A stretch of 64,000 bases of DNA from an uncultured Eubacteriales bacterium (GTDB lineage Bacteria; Bacillota; Clostridia; Oscillospirales; Acutalibacteraceae): contig CAKTEE010000001.1 in NCBI GenBank assembly GCA_934546985.1, positions 248,001 through 312,000 on the forward strand, in the 5' to 3' direction. The translations under genes and the position numbers were made by a program. The notes under the pieces are model-generated. The model searched no databases. It was not told the origin of the DNA and saw nothing but the letters and a program-made list of their open reading frames with translations. This document shows, in pieces, positions 40,729 through 48,562 of this stretch. Each line of letters begins with the position of its first letter. Position 1 is the first letter of the stretch.

Positions 40729-40947
40729 TTGTCTAAACAGGATATGATCGAAATTGAAGGTACTGTGGTCGAGGCTCTGCCAAATGCAATGTTTCAGGTA
40801 GAGCTGCCAAACGGCCGCAAAATCTTGGCCCATATTTCCGGTAAGCTGAGAATGAATTTTATTCGTATTTTGCCTGGGGATAAAGTAACGATCGAAATGT
40901 CGCCATACGATCTTACCAGAGGCCGTATTACATGGCGTTCTAAATAG
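40729..40947 (+). CDS. infA: Translation initiation factor IF-1
   Basis: 72 residues from a TTG at 40729 behind GAGGGAGG, giving SKQDMIEIEGTVVEALPN as in other IF-1 proteins; an ATG 42 bp earlier lies in the KOW gene and is rejected. S1-like OB fold with LPNGRKILAHISGKLRMNFIRILPGDKV. Blocks the A site during initiation. Confidence 0.97.
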   Translation: MSKQDMIEIEGTVVEALPNAMFQVELPNGRKILAHISGKLRMNFIRILPGDKVTIEMSPYDLTRGRITWRSK

Positions 40948-40973
40948 CGAAGGCTAACTAGGGAGGTATTCTA

Positions 40974-41087
40974 ATGAAAGTCAGACCTTCTGTCAAGAAA
41001 ATTTGCGAAAAGTGCAAAGTAATTAAGCGTAAGGGGAAAATCATGGTAATCTGTGAGAATCCCAAGCATAAGCAGCGTCAGGGTTAA
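40974..41087 (+). CDS. rpmJ: 50S ribosomal protein L36 (bL36), zinc form
   Basis: 37 residues, ATG at 40974 behind GGGAGG, TAA at 41085-41087. Reads KVRPSVKKICEKCKVIKRKG then KIMVICENPKHKQRQG, with the C-x2-C-x12-C-x4-H pattern of the zinc-binding C+ L36. Exact family length. Lies between infA (26 bp) and rpsM (34 bp). Confidence 0.97.
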   Translation: MKVRPSVKKICEKCKVIKRKGKIMVICENPKHKQRQG

Positions 41088-41121
41088 TCCTGCGCAGACC
41101 GATTAATGGAGGTGCAACCAA

Positions 41122-41493
41122 ATGGCGCGTATATCTGGTGTTGACCTGCCGAGAGACAAGCGGGTCGAGATTGGCCTTACCTATATTTATGGTATCGGCC
41201 GCAAAACAGCAAGTGATATTATAGCCGCTACTGGTATCAATCCTGACACCCGTGTCAGGGATTTGACCGAAGACGAGATTTCAAAGCTCCGTGAGTGTAT
41301 CGAAAAGAAAGAGATCCGTGTAGAAGGCGATTTACGCCGTGATATTGCTTTCGATATCAAGAGGCTTATCGAAATCGGTTGCTATCGTGGTGTCCGTCAC
41401 CGTAAAGGCCTGCCTGTAAGGGGTCAGCGTTCTAAGACAAACGCTCGTACCCGCAAAGGTCCGAAGAAGACGATAGCCAACAAGAAGAAGTAA
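41122..41493 (+). CDS. rpsM: 30S ribosomal protein S13 (uS13)
   Basis: 123 residues, ATG at 41122 behind TGGAGGTG. ARISGVDLPRDKRVEIGLTYIYGIGRKTA start, the helix-two-turn-helix region and the basic tail GLPVRGQRSKTNARTRKGPKK, which contacts tRNA. First gene of the alpha operon part. Confidence 0.98.
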   Translation: MARISGVDLPRDKRVEIGLTYIYGIGRKTASDIIAATGINPDTRVRDLTEDEISKLRECIEKKEIRVEGDLRRDIAFDIKRLIEIGCYRGVRHRKGLPVRGQRSKTNARTRKGPKKTIANKKK

Positions 41494-41511
41494 GCTTAGG
41501 AGGGTTACGAA

Positions 41512-41919
41512 ATGGCAAAACAGAGTACTGGTAAGAAAAATACCGCAGTACGTAGACGCCGCGAACGCAAGAATATTGACCGCGGTTCAGCTCATATCCA
41601 ATCCACCTTCAACAACACAATTGTTACCATTACTGATACACAGGGCAATGCTGTTTCCTGGGCCAGTGCAGGCGAACTGGGCTTCAGAGGTTCCAGAAAG
41701 TCTACCCCCTTTGCAGCACAGAGTGCTGCGGAAACCGCTGCTAAAGCAGCAATGGAACATGGTATGAAAACTGTTGAGGTTTATGTTAAGGGACCGGGTG
41801 CTGGTCGTGAAGCAGCAATCCGCGCTTTGCAGACCGCAGGCCTTGAGGTCAGCATGATCAAAGACGTTACCCCGATTCCGCACAATGGTTGCCGCCCGCC
41901 CAAGAGAAGGCGTGTATAA
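41512..41919 (+). CDS. rpsK: 30S ribosomal protein S11 (uS11)
   Basis: 135 residues, ATG at 41512 behind TAGGAGGG. GSAHIQSTFNNTIVTITDTQGN and the conserved end GLEVSMIKDVTPIPHNGCRPPKRRRV. Sits on the 30S platform near the E site. Basic N-terminal tail as usual. Confidence 0.98.
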   Translation: MAKQSTGKKNTAVRRRRERKNIDRGSAHIQSTFNNTIVTITDTQGNAVSWASAGELGFRGSRKSTPFAAQSAAETAAKAAMEHGMKTVEVYVKGPGAGREAAIRALQTAGLEVSMIKDVTPIPHNGCRPPKRRRV

Positions 41920-41945
41920 CCTAATTTCAGGAGGTGTAACTATTT

Positions 41946-42572
41946 ATGGCAAGATATACCGGTCCGGTTTGTAAACTGTGCCGCCGCGAGGGCAAAAAGC
42001 TGTTCTTAAAGGGTGACAGATGTTATACAAACAAATGCGCGGTTGACCGCCGCAGCTATGCTCCAGGCCAGCATGGCCAGAGCCGTAAAAAATCTTCCGA
42101 ATACGGTATCCAGTTGCGTGCTAAACAGCAGGCTCGCCGTTATTACGGAATTCAGGAAGGCCAGTTCCGCAGCTACTTTGTGGAAGCAGAGCGCCGTCAG
42201 GGCGTAACGGGTGAAAACTTGCTGCGTATTTGTGAAACCCGCCTTGACAATATTGTCTATTCTTTGGGTTGGGCCAGCTCCCGTGCAGAAGCAAGGCAGC
42301 TCGTTACCCATAGGCATTTTACTGTCAATGGCCATAAGGTAAATGTTCCTTCCTATCTGGTAAAAGTAGGCCAAACCATTGCCGTATGCGAAGCCAGCCG
42401 TGACAGCGCAAAAATTAAGGCTGTACTCGAGGCAAACGCTTCCCGTCCGGTTCCGAAGTGGCTTGACCTTAACCGTGATACTCTGGAGGCAAAGGTGATT
42501 AATCTGCCTGAACGCGATGAGATCCAGGTTCCTGTTGAAGAACACCTCATCGTTGAGTACTACTCCAAGTAA
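41946..42572 (+). CDS. rpsD: 30S ribosomal protein S4 (uS4), zinc form
   Basis: 208 residues, ATG at 41946 behind CAGGAGGTG. The N-terminus has CKLCRREGKKLFLKGDRCYTNKCAV, four cysteines for zinc as in C+ S4. Then the S4 RNA-binding domain CETRLDNIVYSLGWASSRAEARQLVTHRHFTVNG. S4 nucleates 30S assembly and represses the alpha operon in E. coli. Confidence 0.98.
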   Translation: MARYTGPVCKLCRREGKKLFLKGDRCYTNKCAVDRRSYAPGQHGQSRKKSSEYGIQLRAKQQARRYYGIQEGQFRSYFVEAERRQGVTGENLLRICETRLDNIVYSLGWASSRAEARQLVTHRHFTVNGHKVNVPSYLVKVGQTIAVCEASRDSAKIKAVLEANASRPVPKWLDLNRDTLEAKVINLPERDEIQVPVEEHLIVEYYSK

Positions 42573-42577
42573 TGTCA

Positions 42578-42616
42578 CATAAGCTGTCCTTCAACCACAT
42601 CGCGTAAAAGCTTATG
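42578..42616 (+). promoter_or_regulatory. Inverted repeat between rpsD and rpoA
   Basis: CATAAGCT (42578-42585) and AGCTTATG (42609-42616), perfect 8-bp arms around 23 nt, in a 68-bp gap. No T run follows, so it is not a terminator; possibly an RNA structure setting rpoA translation or mRNA processing. Confidence 0.45.
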
Positions 42617-42640
42617 ATTGTTAGACAAGGAGGGTTTTGA

Positions 42641-43591
42641 ATGATCGAGATTGAGAAGCCCAGAATCGAATGTATCGATTTAGCCCCGGACGGAACCCAT
42701 GGTAAATTTGTTGTGGAACCGCTGGAACGCGGTTACGGAACAACGCTTGGCAACAGCCTTAGGAGAGTTCTCCTGTCCTCGTTGCCGGGTTATGCCATTA
42801 CTTCTGTTAAAATTGACGGTGTATTGCATGAGTTTTCTACTATCCCCGGTGTTAAGGAAGACGTTACTGAAATTGTATTGAATTTAAAGGGCGTTATTCT
42901 TAAAATTCACGGAGACGGTCCCAAAACCATTTATATTGAAGCAAATGGCGAAGGGGAAATTACCGCAGGCAGTATTAAAGCTGATTCCGAAGTTGAGATC
43001 CTTAATCCGGATCATCATATCGCATCTCTTGATGCAGGCGCCAGTGTAAACATGGAACTGACTGCTGACAGAGGACGCGGTTATGTACCTTCGGAACGCA
43101 ACAAGCAGCGTATGCAGCCTGTAATCGGCATTATTGCTGTTGACTCAATTTATACACCTGTTTTAAAGGTAAATTACACAGTTGAGAATACCCGTGTTGG
43201 TCAGGTAACTGACTTTGACAAACTGACGCTCGAAGTAACTACGAATGGAACCATTTTTGCAAAAGAAGCGGTTTCACTTGCAGCCAAGATCCTCAACGAA
43301 CATCTCAATTTGTTTGTAGATCTTTCTGAAGAAGCATACGACACTGAAATTATGGTCGTCAAGGATGATAACGGCAAGGAAAAAGTGCTTGAGATGACCA
43401 TTGAAGAGCTTGACCTGTCTGTGCGTTCGTTCAATTGTTTAAAGCGGGCGGGTATCAACACGGTGGAGGATTTGATTAACAAATCCGAGGAAGATATGAT
43501 GAAGGTCAGAAATCTTGGCCGCAAATCTCTCGACGAGGTTGTCGCTAAGCTTGCATCGCTCGGATTCAACCTCCGCAAAGAGGAAGAGTAA
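42641..43591 (+). CDS. rpoA: DNA-directed RNA polymerase alpha subunit
   Basis: 316 residues, ATG at 42641 behind AAGGAGGG. N-terminal dimerisation/assembly domain (EPLERGYGTTLGNSLRRVLLSSLPG, DRGRGYVPSERN) and C-terminal domain after a flexible linker near 230-245, with helix-hairpin-helix elements (FNCLKRAGINTVEDL, NLGRKSLDEVVAKLASLGF). The C-terminal domain contacts UP elements and activators. Confidence 0.98.
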   Translation: MIEIEKPRIECIDLAPDGTHGKFVVEPLERGYGTTLGNSLRRVLLSSLPGYAITSVKIDGVLHEFSTIPGVKEDVTEIVLNLKGVILKIHGDGPKTIYIEANGEGEITAGSIKADSEVEILNPDHHIASLDAGASVNMELTADRGRGYVPSERNKQRMQPVIGIIAVDSIYTPVLKVNYTVENTRVGQVTDFDKLTLEVTTNGTIFAKEAVSLAAKILNEHLNLFVDLSEEAYDTEIMVVKDDNGKEKVLEMTIEELDLSVRSFNCLKRAGINTVEDLINKSEEDMMKVRNLGRKSLDEVVAKLASLGFNLRKEEE

Positions 43592-43632
43592 GCCTATTTT
43601 TCTTACACCTACGGTAAAGGAGTGAGTTTTCA

Positions 43633-43974
43633 ATGCCTGGTACAAGAAAGCTTGGCAGAACCACTGACCATAGATTGGCTATGCTTAGGGGTATGGTAAC
43701 GTTCCTGCTGGAAAACGGCAGAATTGAAACCACCATTACAAGAGCAAAGGAAGTACGTTCTATGACAGAGAAAATGATTACTCTGGCAAAGGACAACAGC
43801 CTGAACTCAAAGCGCAACGCGCTTTCCTATATCACTAAAGAAGATGTTGTTAAAAAACTTTATGATGATATAGCACCAAAGTATGCTGACAAGAACGGTG
43901 GCTATTGCCGTATTATTAAGACTGGCCCTCGCCGCGGAGATGCGGCGGAGATGTGTATCATCGAGCTCGTCTAA
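43633..43974 (+). CDS. rplQ: 50S ribosomal protein L17 (bL17)
   Basis: 113 residues, ATG at 43633 behind AAAGGAGTG. PGTRKLGRTTDHRLAMLRGMVTFLLENGRIETTITRAKEVR start and GGYCRIIKTGPRRGDAAEMCIIELV end are diagnostic. Last gene of the superoperon, followed within 20 bp by a strong terminator. Confidence 0.98.
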   Translation: MPGTRKLGRTTDHRLAMLRGMVTFLLENGRIETTITRAKEVRSMTEKMITLAKDNSLNSKRNALSYITKEDVVKKLYDDIAPKYADKNGGYCRIIKTGPRRGDAAEMCIIELV

Positions 43975-43989
43975 TTTTAATTTAGTAAC

Positions 43990-44021
43990 AAAGCCGTGAA
44001 GATATTTCTTCACGGCTTTTT
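43990..44021 (+). terminator. Terminator of the S10-spc-alpha superoperon
   Basis: AAAGCCGTGAAG (43990-44001) with CTTCACGGCTTT (44008-44019), 6-nt loop, then TTG with a T-rich tail. Ends a transcription block of more than 15 kb. Confidence 0.9.
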
Positions 44022-44178
44022 GTCATTGTTTCGGAAACATCCGGCTATTTCGGAGAAAATACTTTGTAAAAAAGTTTTAGTTTTAAACGCTAAGGCAAGT
44101 TAAAAGAAGATTTAGTATACTTTTCAGAGGCTTGTCAATATTATAAATGCTATAGCCCTTTCCTTTGGCAAAATAAAG

Positions 44179-44244
44179 TCTCCGTTTTAATCGGAGATGT
44201 GGTGTGATTGTATAACAAAAGGACGGAAATGTTTTCCGTCCTTT
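44179..44244 (-). terminator. Two hairpins downstream of nagB
   Basis: AAAGGACGGAA (44218-44228) with TTCCGTCCTTT (44234-44244) is a good terminator for nagB on the minus strand. A second stem, TCTCCG (44179-44184) with CGGAGA (44192-44197), lies just beyond. The remaining 44022-44178 stretch shows nothing recognisable. Confidence 0.7.
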
Positions 44245-44260
44245 CCATACAGATATTAAT

Positions 44261-44986
44261 TTATAATAAACTTGCGGCCGGCTCATCCAGGAAAATAGTT
44301 ACATTCGGGTGGAATTGCAAAATAGAAGCAGGGCACTGCGGGTCTACAGGACCGTTAATCATTGCCTTAACTGCTTCTGCTTTCGCAGCGCCAGTAGCAA
44401 TCAGGATAATATTGCGAGCTTTCATAATAGAACCAATTCCCATTGTGATTGCCTGCTTTGGTACATCGTCAATACTTTCAAAGAAACGCTTGTTTGCTTC
44501 AATTGTGCTTTGAGTTAAAGAAACGATATGAGTTTTTGAAGGGAAACTGTTGCAGGGTTCATTAAAAGCAATATGACCATTGTTTCCAATACCAAGAATT
44601 TGCAAATCAATACCGCCGGCAGCATCAATTGCAGCATCATAGGCATCGCATTCCGCCTGTGCGTCTGGAGCAACACCGTTAAGCACATGAATGCTCTCTG
44701 TTGGAACATTAATGCCTTTGAACAGGTTTTCCTGCATAAAATAGTAATAACTCTGGTCATGGTCGTGTGTCAGACCGCAGTATTCATCTAAGTTGTATGT
44801 GGTGACCTTAGAATAGTCAACAACACCCTGTTTATACAGTTCAATCATATATTGATAGGTGGGGATAGGTGTAGAACCAGTTGCCAAACCAAGAACGCTG
44901 TTTGGTTTGCTGATTACTTGTGCAGCAAACATGGTGCCGGCTGCTTTGCCAATTTCCTGTGTGTTTTTCATAACTAAAACATTCAT
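44261..44986 (-). CDS. nagB: Glucosamine-6-phosphate deaminase
   Basis: 241 residues from an ATG at 44986 (MNVLVMKNTQEIGKAAG) behind AGAGGT; a start 15 codons upstream has no ribosome site. Substrate phosphate loop GLATGSTPIPTY near residue 35, catalytic YNLDEYCGL and GIGNNGHIAFNEP. Converts glucosamine-6-P to fructose-6-P and ammonia. The C-terminal region is shorter than the E. coli allosteric form, as usual in Gram-positives. A GH18 enzyme at the left edge could feed the same amino-sugar pathway, but no operon links them. Confidence 0.96.
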   Translation of the reverse strand: MNVLVMKNTQEIGKAAGTMFAAQVISKPNSVLGLATGSTPIPTYQYMIELYKQGVVDYSKVTTYNLDEYCGLTHDHDQSYYYFMQENLFKGINVPTESIHVLNGVAPDAQAECDAYDAAIDAAGGIDLQILGIGNNGHIAFNEPCNSFPSKTHIVSLTQSTIEANKRFFESIDDVPKQAITMGIGSIMKARNIILIATGAAKAEAVKAMINGPVDPQCPASILQFHPNVTIFLDEPAASLL

Positions 44987-45034
44987 TAGAAATACCTCTG
45001 TTTCTATAATAGTCTTAGGGTTACTGCTCAATTT

Positions 45035-45063
45035 ATTCTACGATTTTCGAATATGTATTGCAA
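45035..45063 (-). promoter_or_regulatory. Promoter of nagB
   Basis: On the minus strand, TTGCAA (45063-45058), 17-nt spacer, TAGAAT (45040-45035). Confidence 0.55.
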
Positions 45064-45146
45064 TAGCTCTGCAGATTAAATTCAAAATAACCAATATTTA
45101 ACAATGAAAGCCAAAAATATAAAAGGATATGTTTATTGTTAAAAAC

Positions 45147-45200
45147 TTGAAAAGGTAAGAAAAATCTTTTATAATAAATTGAAATATTGTTAAACAATAT
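45147..45200 (+). promoter_or_regulatory. Promoter of the DUF1836 gene with palindromic operator candidate
   Basis: TTGAAA at 45147-45152, 17-nt spacer, TATAAT at 45170-45175. A perfect palindrome, ATATTGTT-A-AACAATAT (45184-45200), covers the start site just before GGGAGG. Related half-sites, TTAACAAT near 45096 and TTGTTAAA near 45137, lie between this gene and divergent nagB. Confidence 0.6.
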
Positions 45201-45217
45201 GGGAGGCGGAATGTATA

Positions 45218-45829
45218 TTGGATTTTAATCAGGAAATTATGGAAATGGCGGAAAAAATAGCGCAGGCGTCATTGGTACAGATTGACGATATTCCTAAAAT
45301 TGACCTCTATATGGAACAAGTACTTTCGTTTTTAGAGCAGGAGATGGGTGATTCCCTTCGGCAGAAGGATGAAACTGTGTTTACGAAGACGATGGTTAAT
45401 AATTATACGAAAGAAGGAATTTTACCACGTCCACAGAAGAAAAAGTATAATAAATCCCATATCATTATGTTAACATATATTTTTATATTGAAACAAATTC
45501 TCAGCATTCAGGATATTAAAGCTTTTTTTGCTTTAATGGACGATAAAGAGCAATTAGAGCCGCTTTATAGAAATTTTCTTGAAAGCGTCCATGATTATCA
45601 GGAGGAATATAGCGCTTTTGTTAGTCACCAGTTAGAGCGTATTGAGGAGAAATTTAAAGAAAATGGTTTATATGATGAAAAAATAAAAAAAATGGCGTTT
45701 ATATCCCTGATGTCCTTGGCGGCAATGTCAAATAAAATGATTTGCAGTATGCTTTTGGATCATTCTGTTCTGAAAGAGGATGAACAGCAAATAAAACAGC
45801 CGCAGACAAGCAATAATGAAATATTTTAA
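45218..45829 (+). CDS. DUF1836 protein, possible DNA-binding regulator
   Basis: 203 residues from a TTG at 45218; GGGAGG is about 11 nt upstream, a little far. Recognisable DUF1836: VQIDDIPKIDLYMEQVLSFLEQEM, then TKTMVNNYTKEGILPRPQKKKYNKSHIIML, a MerR-like winged-helix segment. The rest is helical. Function in the family is not settled; DNA binding is inferred from the N-terminal half. The palindrome over its own promoter would suit autoregulation. Confidence 0.85.
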   Translation: MDFNQEIMEMAEKIAQASLVQIDDIPKIDLYMEQVLSFLEQEMGDSLRQKDETVFTKTMVNNYTKEGILPRPQKKKYNKSHIIMLTYIFILKQILSIQDIKAFFALMDDKEQLEPLYRNFLESVHDYQEEYSAFVSHQLERIEEKFKENGLYDEKIKKMAFISLMSLAAMSNKMICSMLLDHSVLKEDEQQIKQPQTSNNEIF

Positions 45830-45957
45830 TTTTTAGCTGAATATATAATAATATGGTTCTTTTATAATTGATTTTGTTTTTAGCAATAATTTCACTTGAT
45901 TTTCACAGTAAAAAGATATAAGATAATACAGGATTCTGTTTTGGGAGGTGGAGCAAA

Positions 45958-46554
45958 TTGAAGAGTGAGTGCCATATTACGGTGGCGGAAGCTGTTCTCG
46001 AACTAATTCAAAAAAAGCATGGCATTCTCCTTGACCGAGAGAATTTTATATATGGGAATACAAAACCTGACCATAGCATTTCTTTTTTTTATATCAGGCA
46101 TAATATAGAATCGACCTTTGATTTTGTAATGGATGATATTCGTACTTTAACTGGGATGATGGCAAATTATAATGTGGATTATGAGGAGTTAAGTTTTCAG
46201 GTTGGTATTATTTGTCATTATATTACTGATTATTTTTCATGGGCACATAATTCCTGCTTTGATGGCGGGTTTCGCAAACATGTAATGTATGAGCGTACGC
46301 AAGAGAAGCTTACACCGGTTTTTCTTGATTTTGTAAAAGAAAAAGCAGATGTGTATGAAGAAGAGTGTTGTACATCTCTACCGGAACTGATACGTATGAT
46401 TTTGAAAAAACATAAACAGTATCTTGCAGAGGATTGCAGAAGTTATATGACAGATTTTTATTATGCGATTTCTTCATGTTGTGAAGTTGTGCTTTCTATA
46501 TTTGCAATTGCTGACAGTAAGGCAGTCGTTACAAGACGTGCATTTGCGGTTTAA
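45958..46554 (+). CDS. Zinc-dependent phospholipase C-family protein
   Basis: 198 residues from a TTG at 45958 behind GGGAGGTGG. All-helical Zn-PLPC fold (PF00882-like): early HITVAEAVLELI, FIYGNTKPDHS, and the metal-ligand stretch CHYITDYFSWAHN with conserved His and Asp. No signal peptide, so unlike secreted clostridial alpha-toxins this is probably intracellular; substrate unknown. A weak promoter (TTGATT 45896, TAAGAT 45919) precedes it. Ends at terminators shared with the next, convergent gene. Confidence 0.8.
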   Translation: MKSECHITVAEAVLELIQKKHGILLDRENFIYGNTKPDHSISFFYIRHNIESTFDFVMDDIRTLTGMMANYNVDYEELSFQVGIICHYITDYFSWAHNSCFDGGFRKHVMYERTQEKLTPVFLDFVKEKADVYEEECCTSLPELIRMILKKHKQYLAEDCRSYMTDFYYAISSCCEVVLSIFAIADSKAVVTRRAFAV

Positions 46555-46565
46555 ATTTAAATAAC

Positions 46566-46645
46566 GAAAAAAGGTGTGCCTTGATTGCTTCAAGGCATAC
46601 TTTTTTGTATAAAGACAGCCACGCGTTAAAAGCGTGGCTGTCTTT
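46566..46645. terminator. Two adjacent hairpin terminators between convergent genes
   Basis: First: AAAAGGTGTGCCTTGA with TCAAGGCATACTTTTTT (about 46567-46606). Second: perfect 14-bp AAAGACAGCCACGC (46611-46624) with GCGTGGCTGTCTTT (46632-46645). The second includes the stop of the radical SAM gene in its stem. Confidence 0.85.
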
Positions 46646-48374
46646 ATACAATTGAAATTAGTTCATAACGCAATAATCCGGTTACGGCATTTTTATGGCA
46701 TCTGTCAAATACAATAACCACAGGTTCATCGGTTAAATAAACAGGGTTTATTTGAAAAAATTCAAAGCGGTAACGTTGATTCATTTCCCTTACTCCTGAG
46801 GGGCGCTGTAATCCATGAAGTTCAAAGCCGTCATGAGAAAGAAATGCAGAACTCCATTCTTTGCTTGAAAAAGTAACGTTGTCTTTTGAAAAAATTTCGG
46901 GGGTTTTGCCTGTCAATCCGGAAACCAAATAATCAAATTTTAACAGTGTACGCAAATATTTGGTCTGTTCTTCTTTTAAATACGGCAGTGCAAACGTATA
47001 TAAAGCTTCATATTGTGTAGCGGCGGACATTGGCCGATGCAGGAATCCATTATCTGCGTGGAATTTGCTGAGCATTTCATAAAAGTCAAACGGAGAAGAA
47101 AAAAAGTTTTCCAGATATATTAAGCTTCTTACAAATTTTCCTGAATTGTAAAAACGTTCCAAAACTTCTTCAATATCCTTTAGCCGAAGCAGTTCTCCGG
47201 CAGAAATATCCTTTGTTTTCAGCACTTCATAAGGAGCTTCCCTGCGGTATAAACAGCTGTTTTCATCTGCTTGGCTGCGCAGCCGTGAGCCTTTTATCAG
47301 CTTTAAAAAGCCAAGCTGCAGATCGTGTGGATGAAGAGCACATACTTCATTAAATGAATTGCGAAAACTCTGGAAATCCTCTCCCGGCAATCCGGCGATC
47401 AAATCCAGATGAATATGTATGTTGCCGTATGATATTAATTCAGCGGCGTTTTCTTTCAGCTTGTTCCAATCCGTTTTTCTGCATACGTTGTCGAGTACCT
47501 GTAAATTGGTGCTTTGTATGCCAATTTCAAGCTGGACCCGTCCAGTCGGCATATTTTTCAAAACGGATAATTGTTTTCTGTCCAATAAATCCCCGCCGAT
47601 TTCAAAATGAAAACACATATCGCAGTCCAGCTTTTGAATATATTTCCATAGCGTTAAAGTACGCGCAGGATTGCAGTTAAAAGTACGGTCAACGAATTTT
47701 AATAGTTTTAAACCTGCCTTTTGGAACTTTTCAATATCTTTGCATACTTGTTCCGTTGGAATTTCTCTTACGCCTTTGCCAATTTGGGATAGGCAGTAAG
47801 CGCAGCGGAAAGGGCAGCCGCGGGTACTTTCATAATAGATAATTTTTCCTTTTGTTTCTTCCAGCATCTCAGCAGTATAGGGGGAAGGAACAACGGAAAA
47901 GTTTGAAAGAAATTGATAATCTCCATAGGTGAATATTTTATTATTTTGACGGATAACTGTTCCCGGAATTTCAGCGGCTGTTTGAGATTGATTTAGCTGT
48001 TTCAGCAGTTCAGGCAGACTTTGTTCCCCTTCTCCCATAATGACAGCATCAATAAACGAATATTTATCCATAAGGTTTTTGCTGTCAAATGATACTTCAG
48101 GCCCGCCGAGGATAATTTTACTTTCGGGCAAAACCTGCTTTAATTCTTCTGCTAATATTAAAACATAACGGATATTCCATATATAACAGGAAAAACCAAT
48201 AACATCCGGTTTTATTTCATATATTTCACGAAATATATGTTCACGCTGCTGGTTGATGTTCCATTCCTTTACGCAGATTTCTCCGCAGTCTGCACCGCAT
48301 GCGGCTTTCAGCCGCCAAACAGCAAGGCAGGAATGAATGTATTGTGAATTAACAGCGGCTAAAAGAGTTTTCAT
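46644..48374 (-). CDS. B12-binding-domain radical SAM protein with DUF4080 C-terminus
   Basis: 576 residues from an ATG at 48374 behind ATGGAGG. N-terminal cobalamin-binding Rossmann domain (KPDVIGFSCYIWN, ILGGPEVSF, VIMGEGEQSLPEL), then the radical SAM barrel with the cluster motif CPFRCAYC near residue 193. The C-terminal DUF4080 region follows. Members of this class are often tRNA- or natural-product methylases but many have no known substrate. No partner gene: it stands alone between terminators and a divergent ROK gene. Confidence 0.88.
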   Translation of the reverse strand: MKTLLAAVNSQYIHSCLAVWRLKAACGADCGEICVKEWNINQQREHIFREIYEIKPDVIGFSCYIWNIRYVLILAEELKQVLPESKIILGGPEVSFDSKNLMDKYSFIDAVIMGEGEQSLPELLKQLNQSQTAAEIPGTVIRQNNKIFTYGDYQFLSNFSVVPSPYTAEMLEETKGKIIYYESTRGCPFRCAYCLSQIGKGVREIPTEQVCKDIEKFQKAGLKLLKFVDRTFNCNPARTLTLWKYIQKLDCDMCFHFEIGGDLLDRKQLSVLKNMPTGRVQLEIGIQSTNLQVLDNVCRKTDWNKLKENAAELISYGNIHIHLDLIAGLPGEDFQSFRNSFNEVCALHPHDLQLGFLKLIKGSRLRSQADENSCLYRREAPYEVLKTKDISAGELLRLKDIEEVLERFYNSGKFVRSLIYLENFFSSPFDFYEMLSKFHADNGFLHRPMSAATQYEALYTFALPYLKEEQTKYLRTLLKFDYLVSGLTGKTPEIFSKDNVTFSSKEWSSAFLSHDGFELHGLQRPSGVREMNQRYRFEFFQINPVYLTDEPVVIVFDRCHKNAVTGLLRYELISIV

Positions 48375-48493
48375 AAATGCCTCCATAAAATTGCTTGTTT
48401 CTCTATCATATCATGAAACGATTTTAAAAGAAACCGGTGGATACCTTAAGCTGGATAATTTGCCATATTTTTATGAAAAAATTAGAATACCCC

Positions 48494-48522
48494 TTGCATA
48501 TTTTTCAAATTACTAGTAAAAT
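48494..48522 (+). promoter_or_regulatory. Promoter of the ROK gene
   Basis: TTGCAT at 48494-48499, 17-nt spacer, TAAAAT at 48517-48522; shows that in-frame start codons upstream of it are not used. Confidence 0.65.
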
Positions 48523-48562
48523 TCTATTCAGGTACTATGAATCATTTTATAGGAGTGACGAT

